Assembly (NCBI RefSeq): GCF_037975245.1 | Contig: NC_092576.1 | Span: forward strand, 41,065,611 to 41,129,610 | From: Apostichopus japonicus | Taxonomy: Eukaryota > Echinodermata > Holothuroidea > Aspidochirotida > Stichopodidae | Direction of reading: 5' to 3' | Length of the DNA: 64,000 nt | Shown: piece by piece, positions 54,211 to 64,000 of the stretch | How positions within the stretch are numbered: position 1 is the first letter of the stretch | Layout: the number at the start of each line of letters is the position of its first letter | The notes under the pieces: model-generated | What the model was told of the DNA's origin: nothing | What the model saw: the letters and a program-made list of their open reading frames with translations, nothing else | Database searches by the model: none | Made by a program: the position numbers and the translations under genes

Positions 54211-57200
54211 TCCTCAGCAAAATACATAAATGTTCGTCCACCCGTTCTGACAATTATGTTCTCACAATTAGTTCCGAAAAGGGGTCAATTAAATATTTAT
54301 ATTAAAGCTATCTCATTTGAAACTTCCAAAAAGGCAGCCATATAAACCAAAGAAAAAATACAGTGTGGTAATCTATTTTCCCATGATATGAGCCAGCTGA
54401 ATAATTCAGCAACTCAACATAATCACCTCTGGGAACAGAAAAATTATCCTGATTACCCTCGCCTTTCAACGGGCGTTGATTCCTCTATCCTTTCATCTCC
54501 ACCCATGCTGCTACTTCAGTTATAAAATATTGAAGCTTACTATGAGGAACCCATGACGTAATGGGGTAGAAACATTTTACAAACATGAGTAAGGTAAGTA
54601 AATTAAAGAAGAAATTGTGAAGATGCTTTATTACGTCAGAAAGTTATCCAATCTTTTAATTAACATTTCAATTAAAATATCGCAACAGTAAAAACAGTTC
54701 TGAAATACAATCAGTACTACTCTCTTCAATAATTCCATATTGTGAGGTCAAATATCGCAAATGAAGATGGTTTTGTAGATTTCAGAGATAAAATAGTAAT
54801 ATAGTCCAATTAAACCGCTTATCGTTTAGATTAAATTACATTTAGCAAGGTTATATGCCTCCTTCCCGCCATGCCAAACTAATCGTCTACCTCAGTCCCA
54901 AATCGGCCAGTTCAGTGCCATACCATTGATGTTGTAATTTCTCTAACGATTGTATTAACCCCACCTCCCTCCCCCCAAGAAGAGAGTAAAACAAGAACTT
55001 GTGGATATATAGTAATGTATAATTAAGTGAGATAAGCATACGTATACATTGGTAATGTATGCGAATTTGACGATACGTAACGGGGTGTGAAGAAATGGTG
55101 ATTTGGAGGAACCGCTTAGATTAATATTTCTGATCCATTACCCGGGACAATTGAAATGGCCTGATCAGGCCTTCTTGTGATTTACAATGGAACGATGCAT
55201 CAATAGCTTCCACAAATTATGAATGAAAAGAAAATCAAACCTTAAATGAACTTTTAGGATCCCACAATATTCTTATGTATCACGTGAGAGGGAAAGGGGA
55301 GTGTTGCGGGAAACTAATACTGAGTATTTTAATACTGATAAACTATCATAATCTGACATCATCTATCTGAAGAGCTTTAACAACTTTCATAGCTTTTAGA
55401 TTAATTGTTATATGAAACTGATGCATATGAAAATATTGACAATAATTCATTCAAAGAAGGGACTAATGTATTCATCGTTCATTGTATATGAACAAGATGT
55501 GTCATACATTTTAAACACAATGCTGTTTAAAATATATTTTGCTTTCTCAAATTTGAAACGCAATTGATGAAGCCAAACTAGCACCACATATAAAGACAGA
55601 ATTGATCACGTAGTGGCGGTAATGGCAGACTGATTTTAATTGTAAAACATTGGATTGAAGCAAATTTAATGACGATGACTTTACTTTTAATATTGATTAT
55701 AGAGCTACGACCAACGTCGGTTTTTATTTATATTGAAACATCATCAGGAAGTTTGACAACCGTGTAAGGTGAATAACATATAGATAAGCGCCAGTAGCAT
55801 GGCGCCATCCCTATGCGTTTTAACTTAACAATAAACAGAAAGTTCAGCAAGATTCAATAAAAAATGCGTTCCAAAGGACGATCATTCGAATCAAACAATT
55901 TAATTTACATAAGATACGAAGAGTTCAGGTCTTATAAGTTAACCTGAGTATGTTTACTTAATGGGTGATTACTCAATCCTTGTGTTTCAAGTACAGGCAC
56001 TGTGTAACTTTGAACGTCACTGACGGTGCTCTGGAAAGATATAGTGTATATTAGCGCACTAGAGAGTTTGGTATCTAATGAGGGTGTTTTAATAATAAAA
56101 GATGACGAAGTTCATGCAGGAATATGGTTCAGATATTTCTACTGGTACCTTCTAACACCCGTTCAACATTGATTTTGGTAAATCTTCCATGATGCTATTT
56201 TAACTTTAACTGTTTGACGTCAAACTCTCTAAAAATGGTGTTCGACCGATAAATGTTTTAAGGTTGGCCAATTTAACGGAAACAAACAACTAAACAAAAT
56301 ATGCTGCTGTGAGTCCTCTTTTGATGGGAAAAAATGCGTGTTATTTGTCCAAGTCATCAACAAAAATTGAGTCCTGACACTTCTGTGATAACTTGAAAAG
56401 TTGAAAAAAATACCATTTCATCGTTTTTTCTAGTTAACGATCGACTGTCAGTTAATGTATGCAGTCTAGCATGTTAATAATATTTCATTTCTTAAACATA
56501 AAATTGCTAGGATCATGGTAGCTTTAATTATTCCTGCTTACTATGTAACTAGAAACCTAAGACAATGGTAACAAGAAACTTTTTTGTGACTTGCTGGTTT
56601 GATAGTCCCCAACCAGAGAACTGGTCTTCGTGTTGAGAATCAATAGCATAACTTTGGAGCAGAATATGCTTCCCTGTGTAGCTGTCTCTTTAACTGAAGA
56701 GTAATGCAGTATACAAAGTTAAACATGGATTTAACCATGTTTTTTATATACATACATCCCACTTATGTGTTCAATTTTTTGGAACTAAATATAGTTTGTA
56801 TTCGTTAACAACGTTTATTAATCAAAATTGCATGGGAAGTTTCTGGTTTAGCTTGTATTAGAAATATGCGTTAACTGTTCACTGTGCAAATTGAAATTAT
56901 GAACTTTAGTACATACTGCAGTTATACTGATACGTAAGCACACGTACAAACTTTTTAAACCACAGCTATTTTGCCCAAATCAGAATACAGCACTAGACCT
57001 TTGATCGTCATATTTACCTAATGTAAACAACTGAGTCTGAAATATCCGATATGGGTTGTATTAGCACATACACTGAGATGAATTGTCGACAGCGAGTCAC
57101 GTACGCCATATACCGTAGCACTCAAGCACTCAGTGTTACCATTGTAAAGACGTCGCAATTTTGTGTGTAACTGCATGAAAACTGTTCATGCTTCTTTTAT

Positions 57201-57415
57201 TCAAAGGATGCCGATTTATTCCTACAGTAATGCTTCCCTCATTACACAGGTAAGGAAATGCATTTTTGAATGATAATTTTACAGTGTTCTCACTGAGATT
57301 ATTTCAAACTCATTAACTAAGCCCATTGTCTTGGTCTGACACAATTGTTACGAATGTATTGCTAGACACTTGCATTGTAAAGTAAGCATAGCTTTTCAAT
57401 TGCCTAGGCTGCATG
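54211..57415. other. intergenic, nothing recognised
   Basis: AT-rich, with no splice-supported frame and no clear repeat apart from an isolated AAGGTTGGCCAATTTAACGG (56262-56281) that resembles one arm of the 52701 hairpin element. Confidence 0.5.
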
Positions 57416-57538
57416 CAGGAACGCAGCTAAGGCCTGGTGATTGGGGGTGGGGGAGTGTAGTGGCTGAAATTCCAACTGGATGGGTTTTGGAGCCAGAAAA
57501 TTCCGACTGCTGCCTTGTACACTACTCGTCAACGATAC
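57416..57538. mobile_element. MITE-like dispersed repeat, copy 2
   Basis: Same family and orientation as 3179-3344, starting CAGGAACGCAGCTAAGGCC. It is shorter because the long G and C runs are reduced or absent. The shared part ends around AACGATAC in both copies. Confidence 0.7.
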
Positions 57539-58249
57539 TTTATTCAGATAATATCAACTTGCTACCGCGAAATCAGCTGTCTGTTTGACCAAATGTATGT
57601 GAAGTTATTAACGGTTCCATTTAATTAACATTACGGACGGATTTTTGACCGTGGTAAATGTACTCCCCATCTTGTATGTATACTGATTGTCCAACACGAT
57701 AAACATAACATCCTTTAGGCTGATTGATACGGTCATCGGAAAGTTCAGCAGATATCGCAGTGGGCTGCCAATCCTAGTCAAACAATAATGGGACATCTTA
57801 GATTTGACTAGTTGATCTTAATGGATAATTTCCATACGTATGCAGCAGGACAATGACATGGGTACTTACTTGTATAAACGTGGTATGCCTTTTTTAGTGA
57901 TTAACAAGATTTATTACTTACAATGAATGAAGCATTTAGTCTGTCTGGTACAGTAAGTGAATTGTAGGAATTGATCTGATCATAATACATTAAAAAAAAA
58001 AAAACAGCTGGGAATAGTTTTAAAGCGAGAAGGAGCGACACAGGTTTTGATTCTGCTTGAACTTTTTTTGTACTGTTGTTATTCGTAGGAAAGGGACAGC
58101 CTGTTACTCCCCAGCTCATGACCACTTTTGTTACTGTTTATATTTAGCGTTAGTTAATATATCTGAGTTGCCTTATATTAATATCAAGCTGAAAATAGAT
58201 AGTCCAATGGGTGGAAGTTCCATTTTATACTACTATTGTTTTCTGAAGA

Positions 58250-58592
58250 ACTTGTTAGCCTTGAACAAGACGACTTTTTCTGTAACAGATATTGACGGAA
58301 ATTCTGTAATTCACAGTTGTTCAAAAGAGGATAATAGATTTATTCATCCATTTCATTGCCACAATTCCAGTCTAGACATTGATGTGTTAAAATGATCAAA
58401 TTGTTACATAAGTGATGTGACAAAGGTAAAACCTCATCAAGCGTATTTAAAACCGGTTTATGCTTCTTAAAACATTTTAATGTTTGAAATGCCAACGAGA
58501 CTGAATAGATCAAACTAGCACTAGGCAGCATTGACGCAACAGTGGTTAGAATATAAGTTTCATCATCGACTGAACTCTTTATTTTGTAGCAT
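58250..58592 (+). repeat. duplicated block, copy 1 (near gene E)
   Basis: About 340 bp similar to 60833-61186, from ACTTGTT..CC.TGAACAAGACGACTTT through AAACATTTTAATGTTTGAAATG to an intron-end-like CTTTATTTTGTAG. Both copies hold an open frame (LNKTTFSVTDI.. and MNKTTFSLTDI.., with SKEDN.FIHPF.C.NS). The first stops early with TGA, so coding is uncertain. Confidence 0.85.
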
Positions 58593-60027
58593 ATTTACGT
58601 AATATTTAATGGTAGTGTTAATACTTTTTATACTAATAAAATCATATAATTTTGCATCTAGAACATGTCAGCTTAATATTGCGCAATAAACCATATATTT
58701 CGTCTCACGTGTAGTTATGAGGGTTTAGCATGTTTGTTTAACGTTAGAACAATGTCTCTTTAAGTCTTAAATATTTTTAAGCTGAAAACGTCATCCTCGT
58801 ACAATGAATTCGGTCCATAAGAAGTTCAGGACATACATTTTTTCTTGATTATGGATCTGCTTGATTGAACTAGGTATCATAATACAATACTTATCGCGAT
58901 ATCACTCGAGCGTGTTCTGTGATACATAGCTTAATTTGACCTCACATGACCTTTGTTTATTCCATGTTGTCAACATTAACGCAAACATCATCAACTAAAT
59001 GAAATGAAAGATAAACTTCATTTTTACAAAGGACCTAATTTCGTTTACATTTTGGTCCGGATGGAGGGGCTCCAAAACAAAATGCTTGCATAAACCTCAG
59101 AGGAATGTAATTGACACAAAAAAAACCCATGTATATTGCTGGGATCAGACAGTTGTTCTATATTTCACTTTATTATTAATGCATTAATGAAGCAATGTTT
59201 TCAACAACATTGTACCCACATACCATGACCAGTGAATTGCCTTCATCTGACACTGATTCAAAGGAAACATTCACAGAAAATATAAACTTCGCATTAAAAA
59301 CACTTCATTGGGTTGTAAGTTTTCGCTAATCTGATAGGTCTTTGCTTATCTATGTGTTTTATGTGTTCAATATTGTGGTTTTCGAGAACACTGGCCAGAA
59401 GAGCAACATAACTTTTTCATTCGAAGGCAATAGTTCATACATCTCCACCCGCCCCTCCACAACACATAAGTGAAGAAATAGTTATATTCACTGAAATTCC
59501 GAAAGTTCAATCTTATCCTATCGTGTCAGTCCGAAGGTACCTCTTGTGTAAATACAGATTCATATAAATCAGATAACAATTCTATTGGTCTGATAAAATA
59601 TATATTTTTATTGATATTAGTTGTAGTACATGTATACTCAGTGGTCGCGAATTAGCTTCATGCGGACGGTTAAAGTTTCTGCTGTTGTGCATATATAGTA
59701 CCACTTGTATTTGAAATCTTTTAGTTTCCCGTTGTGTTAGACATTTGGTTCATAAGCATCGTTGGGTTACATTAAGACAATTGCGCATTCTCTAATATCA
59801 AGTTAGTTAATATCACCCAGAAATCGTGTCGACGCCGAAACAAAACGTTCTCGTTATTTAAAAAATAACGTAATGAGCAGATTAAATTCTCCGCTTGCCA
59901 AACTGCATATTTAGCATTTCTGTTTGTCACAGGGGGACGAGCTTTGCAAATGAAACATATAACATAGAACACTTCCATATTTCCATGCACAAAGGTATTC
60001 TTTCACACAGTTCGGTGATGACTGTTC

Positions 60028-60202
60028 ATGAGAATGGGAAACCGTAGATCAAAGCTTGATTCGGATGAACAAGCCAGTGGATATGAAGAACCGTCACTAT
60101 CATCATCTGCTCAAGCCGCTCAAGATTCTGTGACGTCTATTGATATACCCAAGTTTGTTGCTAGAACTGATAATGTGACGTCAACGGTTGCAAGAGGGCA
60201 AG
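60028..60202 (+). CDS. gene E exon 1, N-terminus and linker repeat 1
   Basis: Starts M-R-M-G-N-R-R-S-K. The first ATG is in weak context (TTCATGA), so initiation at the second (60034) is favoured, exposing Gly after Met. The remainder is Ser/Ala/Gln-rich and ends VARGQ with donor CAAG|GTTTGT. Confidence 0.65.
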
Positions 60203-63200
60203 GTTTGTTTCATGTATTTTTGTACACTAATGACCATGTCCTGTAAAAAGATTAGTTAGTTATATCTGTTACTCTTAATTTTCCTTCTTTACATTGAAGT
60301 ATGTGAGAATTGTTGCGATTTCTCTACTATAAGTATTGTGATATGATCGTTGTTTTTTAATTAAGCCATATTTCTTAATTACGTCCACAACGTAAGCTAA
60401 TTAATATTATATTTTTCTGAACCCTGAAGGTATTTTCCCTAATTTTTTAGTTTGTGTTGATGTTTTGTAGAGAAACTATGAGCTATTATTAGGATGTTTA
60501 TATTACTTATTTTATTTTTGGCACTCCAAATATTAGTTTATTTCACGTTTACGCATTTTCGTCATTTTTTACGTCTTCGTTTCACTTCTCTATTGATTAT
60601 ATAGTATACGTACACGAATTTTGCATTGATCGTTAACCTCTGCGTTATCTACACAAGCAATATTAAATTATTTTCACTTATTGAGTTTCCAATCTTATAT
60701 ATAAAATCGCCTAATGATGTTGATCGAGCCTCTTACCTAGAACTTTGAAACAAGCAAGAATGTACATACATTACGTCATTAAATTTAACTTTCCGTCGTA
60801 AATTCGAGTTTAGTATTTCTTCACAGACAAATACTTGTTTGGCCATGAACAAGACGACTTTCTCTTTAACAGATATTGGCGCAGAAACAATCATTCACAA
60901 TTATTCAAAAGAGGATAACAGTTTTATTCATCCATTTTATTGCCGCAATTCTATTCTGAACGTTGATGTGTTAAAATGGTCCTATTGGTACACAAATGAT
61001 GTGATAAAAGTGAAACCTCATCAAGCATATTTAAAACTATGCGGTTTATGCTTCTTAAGACATTTTAATGTTTGAAATGCCAACGAGACTGAATTGGTCA
61101 AACTAGCACTAGGCACCATTGACGAAACAGTGGTAATAATACAAGTTTTATCATCGACTGAAACTCTTTATTTTGTAGCATTTTTTTTGGAACAACCGTC
61201 ACTATCATCATCTGCTCAAGCTGCTCAATCTTCAGTGACGTCATCACAGTCAACTGAAAGACCCAACTTTGATGATAGAGCTGATAATGTGACGTCAACG
61301 GTTACAGGGGAGCAAGGTTTGTTTCATGTATGGTTGGACGCTAATGTCCACGTCCTGACAAGGGATTAGTTTGTTATCGATGTTACTTTTAATTTCCATT
61401 TTTTACGATCATGTATGTGAGAATTATTGTGATTTCTTTGTTATCAATTATTGTTATGTGAACGATATTAGCCTTAATTCTTAAATACTTCTACAACATA
61501 GGAAAATTCATTCATATATAAATGACAATATATATCCTCAAAAGAATAAGACAGAAACTCAATCACAATTGAAATACAATATAAAAGGGGACATTAAAAG
61601 TTATTCTTTTGAATACTCGTTTTCCCTGAGCTCTTAGTTTAGTATATATTCAACAACTAGAAAACCTCCAAATATTCCGAAGTTTGCATTGATCGTAAAC
61701 CTCCTGGTTACCTACATAGGCAATATTCAATTACCGGAAAAGTTGTAGTTTGTTAATTGCAAACGCTCCAGTAAGCACATTAGTTTCCTATCTGGTTGCA
61801 CTTCTAGTGGAATGTTATACGTTTTCACCTTCTCGAGAGACTCGCACAAGGATTTGGATCAAACCTCATACCTAGAACTTTAACTTTATTTGTATATTTA
61901 TTTCTGTGAGCATGTACATATATTACGTCATTAAATGTAACTTTCATCCGTTAATTCGACTTTTATATTCTTTCACAGACAAAACGGCTCTTTTAGTAAA
62001 TGCCTTGAAAAGGAGATATAGGATACAATACGACGCTATCCAACCAATACCGTACATTAAGGAGAGACTATATTGTGTAGATAAGGTATTTGTAGAAGGA
62101 GGTACCGAGTTTTATTCTGTTAGAGGAACAGCAGATAAAGGTGAATGGGTACGTGTGAATTCTTACAGAGACATCTTCACAGATTCCCGAATTAAATCCA
62201 CGCGTCGTATCTTAAAAGCAGAGGCCGGGTATGGCAAGTCAACTGTAACCCTGCAGCTTGCATATGATTGGTGCAACGGTGTAGAAGGTTCACCTCTGAA
62301 AGACGTAGAAATTCTCATTCTTCTCCGTTTAAGACAGCTTGGAAATGTCAAATCTATCTACAAAGCAATTAAACTGTTCTTGGTACCAGACGAACCGCGA
62401 ATCAAGTCCAGTGATATTAAAAATATCATTGAAAGTTGTTCTTCTGTTGAGGTACTTCTGGACGGATATGACGAGTATCCTGGTAAGGACAAAAGTACAG
62501 GAAGTGACGTAGACCGTATCATTACAAATGATCTGTTTAAGGATTTTGACGTATCCTTAACAACCAGATACCTTCCAAAGGACTATAACAAATACATTAC
62601 CAAGCAAGTGAGGTTAGTTGGATTTGACGAAAAGGCACGTGATCAGTACATTCGTAAGGCTATTGCTGGATGTAACGAAGAGATTGTTGAGGAAATTAAG
62701 CGCGCTTTGAAAGCTAACCCAATACTTGATGACTTATGTCAGGTTCCTATCTTCTTTGTTATGTATGCTCACATGACTCACGAAAAAGAATATTTTCAAA
62801 CATTCAAGTCGGTTACAGAATTCTTTCGCCACATGATCCAATGTTTCCATAATCACATGAGAAAGAAATCCCTGGATCAGAATACAAAGAAGCACATGAG
62901 TGAGTATGAAATTGAGCATACTGAACTGAGTAATGTAGCGTTTGAGGGCCTCAGTAACGAAAACCAACAACTATCATGGGGTAGGGAGAATCTTGGTAAA
63001 CGACTTGGTCAAGAGTTTTATGATCGCTATATTTCAGTTGGTATCTTGGTAGAGGAAGACGTAGCTGACGTCACAAATGAAAATACTGCAGCTGACGACA
63101 TACGGACGAATACCGAAGCAAGGTTCTATCACAAGCTCTTCTGTGAATATTTTGCATCTTTTGCATTGGTAATTAAGGTTGCTGCTGCTAAAAATGCAAC

Positions 63201-63495
63201 TGAAGTGAAGAAATGTCTTGATAAAATAGATCCATTCGATCTTCAATACCTGTATCGATTCAGCTGTGGGATTGACGCTATAGCTGGGAGCAAAATCATA
63301 GAATACTTGAAGGGAAGAGAAGACGGTGATAAGTTTGCAATACTCTGCATCCTGGAACAAGCTGGAGAGATAGATGATGACATCAAGAAAAGTGTCAGAG
63401 AGATCTGCTCGAATAGGATTGTTTTCTCTGATAGCCACAGCAAGCTACTTCAAAGATCTTCTATTCAGCTCTTGGGTATTGCGTCTAAATGTAAT
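60034..63495 (+). CDS. gene E: NACHT ATPase with predicted N-myristoyl anchor
   Basis: Three exons in phase: 60028/60034-60202 (phase 1 out), 61179-61316 (1-1) and 61979-63495 (1 in, 0 out). The second ATG (60034, AGAATGGG) has a much better context than the ATG at 60028, and a stop in the same frame lies upstream. It gives MGNRRSKLDSDEQ, which fits N-myristoylation with adjacent basic residues. A Ser-rich linker with two related repeats (EPSLSSSAQAAQ and a segment ending DNVTSTV) leads to the NACHT exon: KVFVEGGTEF, Walker A AEAGYGKST (about residue 183-191), Walker B LLDGYDEYPG, sensor LTTRY, winged-helix RFYHKLFCEYFASFAL. It predicts a cytosolic, membrane-tethered STAND ATPase without ectodomain. 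The gene continues beyond 63495 (donor AAT|GTAAGT) and probably beyond the window. Confidence 0.75.
60803..60832 (+). pseudogene. relic of the NACHT exon acceptor
   Basis: The preceding sequence (TACGTCATTAAAT.TAACTTTC) and TTTCTTCACAGACAAA closely match 61916-61983, the true intron end and first bases of the NACHT exon. Here the exon stops after a few bases and the duplicated block begins. Confidence 0.7.
60833..61186 (+). repeat. duplicated block, copy 2, inside gene E
   Basis: Second copy of 58250-58592. Its right end supplies the acceptor CTTTATTTTGTAG used by gene E exon 2. Its left end abuts a relic NACHT-exon acceptor (TTCTTCACAG|ACAAA at 60827). The open frame inside is longer than in copy 1 but has no known function. 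Confidence 0.85.
61179..61316 (+). CDS. gene E exon 2, linker repeat 2 (duplicated exon)
   Basis: The acceptor CTTTATTTTGTAG is followed by a phase 1-1 exon encoding FFLEQPSLSSSAQAAQ, a SSVTSSQS stretch and DNVTSTVTGEQ, matching the second half of exon 1. The donor GCAAG|GTTTGT is also the same as exon 1. Confidence 0.6.
61979..63495 (+). CDS. gene E exon 3, NACHT ATPase module
   Basis: 1,517 nt. KTALLVNALKRRYRIQYDAI, then IQPIPYIKERL and VFVEGGTEFYS; P-loop GYGKSTVTLQLAYDW; DGYDEYPG in Walker B; TTRYLPKDY; DLCQVPIFFVMYAH; winged-helix KLFCEYFASFAL; LQYLYRFSCGIDAIAG. All core NACHT motifs are intact. The closest relatives in the window are the NACHT exons of A and B, with clear divergence. 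Confidence 0.95.
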
Positions 63496-64000
63496 GTAAG
63501 TAAGATTTTCTCTATGTATACATTTCATCAATTACGCTATTAACTGCTGCTTCCTTAGAAATGAGAGCGATCATTTTAACTAAACAGAATATTCCGCGAG
63601 AATTGAAAATCATTTTTGAGGCAAAACGCAAACAAACATTAATTTGACTTTCACGTTAATCGGTAACATACGATATACATGCATGCAAACTGTACAAAGT
63701 TATTTGTGATATGCTCACACTAATCCGACCAATTTTCCATCCCTGATATGTATACAATGACGCAAATAGGAACACTGTCAGTAATATATAACACCTAACA
63801 AGGTGTTGAACAAGGGACAATAATTGCAACAGGTTTAAAACTCTCTTCCCGGACTAACTACTTTCTATTTCTTAACACAAGTTTCGCTCATTTGTGAGAT
63901 ATGATTCCATTTGTCATATCATGAGGACATGTGAGTTCGTGAAACTCATTGCATGTAAAACCATAATTTATCTTTACTTCATTTCATCATATTTTCTGTA
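63496..64000 (+). other. gene E intron, no further exon seen
   Basis: Begins with GTAAGTAAG. No homologue of gene A/B exon 9 appears before the window ends, so the C-terminus of gene E is outside the window or diverged. Confidence 0.5.

Noticed and set aside
60839-61075. 78-residue + strand frame as an additional exon of gene E
   Set aside because: It stops before the exon 2 acceptor, has no donor in phase, and the duplicate at 58250 has an early stop.

Overview
The window is nuclear DNA from an animal: AT-rich and intron-rich, with GT-AG introns, microsatellites, tRNA-derived SINEs, hAT-type MITEs with 8-bp target duplications, and unusually many G/C homopolymer runs. The gene content (an expanded family of NACHT ATPases joined to immunoglobulin domains) fits a marine invertebrate deuterostome. 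An echinoderm such as a sea cucumber is my best guess, but I cannot confirm the species from sequence alone.

The main content is an innate-immune-like cluster. Two paralogous minus-strand genes, A (about 28.7 to 22.45 kb) and B (about 47.2 kb to 40.4 kb, perhaps to 38.45 kb), can be assembled exon by exon with matching splice phases. Each encodes a signal peptide, four Ig-like domains, one transmembrane helix, a short basic juxtamembrane segment, a conserved 25-nt microexon, a complete NACHT ATPase module in one large exon, and a C-terminal exon. Both therefore predict type I membrane receptors with Ig domains outside and a NACHT STAND ATPase inside. I do not know this architecture as a described receptor class. 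A third NACHT gene, E (+ strand, about 60.03 to 63.5 kb and beyond), has no Ig or transmembrane exons. It starts with an MGNRRSK N-terminus that fits N-myristoylation, followed by a Ser-rich linker built from a duplicated exon. On the + strand, beside A and B, lie two paralogous genes, C (34.02 kb) and D (50.50 kb), each opening with a signal peptide plus a single Cys-rich Ig-like domain. They could be secreted or short membrane partners of the receptors.

Layout: 0-1.1 kb, two uncertain extracellular-type exons; 1.1-17.2 kb, gene-poor and packed with repeats (hAT MITEs, SINEs, a 105-bp tandem array, a higher-order satellite within inverted repeats, a CGTAA-rich degenerate array); 17.2-22.4 kb, largely unannotatable intergenic DNA; 22.4-28.7 kb, gene A; 28.9-30.3 kb, a 455-bp tandem array just upstream of gene A; 31.7-34 kb, weak exons, a SINE and a tandem duplication; 34-38.1 kb, gene C; 38.4-47.2 kb, gene B; 47.5-48.05 kb, a tandem duplication upstream of gene B; 50.5 kb, gene D; 52.7-57.5 kb, small transposon-like repeats and empty DNA; 58-64 kb, gene E with local duplications that appear to have built one of its exons.

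How they may work together is inference: A and B could couple extracellular Ig recognition directly to cytosolic NACHT oligomerisation, E could provide a lipid-anchored NACHT without an ectodomain, and C and D could be soluble or small Ig partners. No death-fold or other known effector domain is visible in the exons found here, and no leucine-rich repeats were found.
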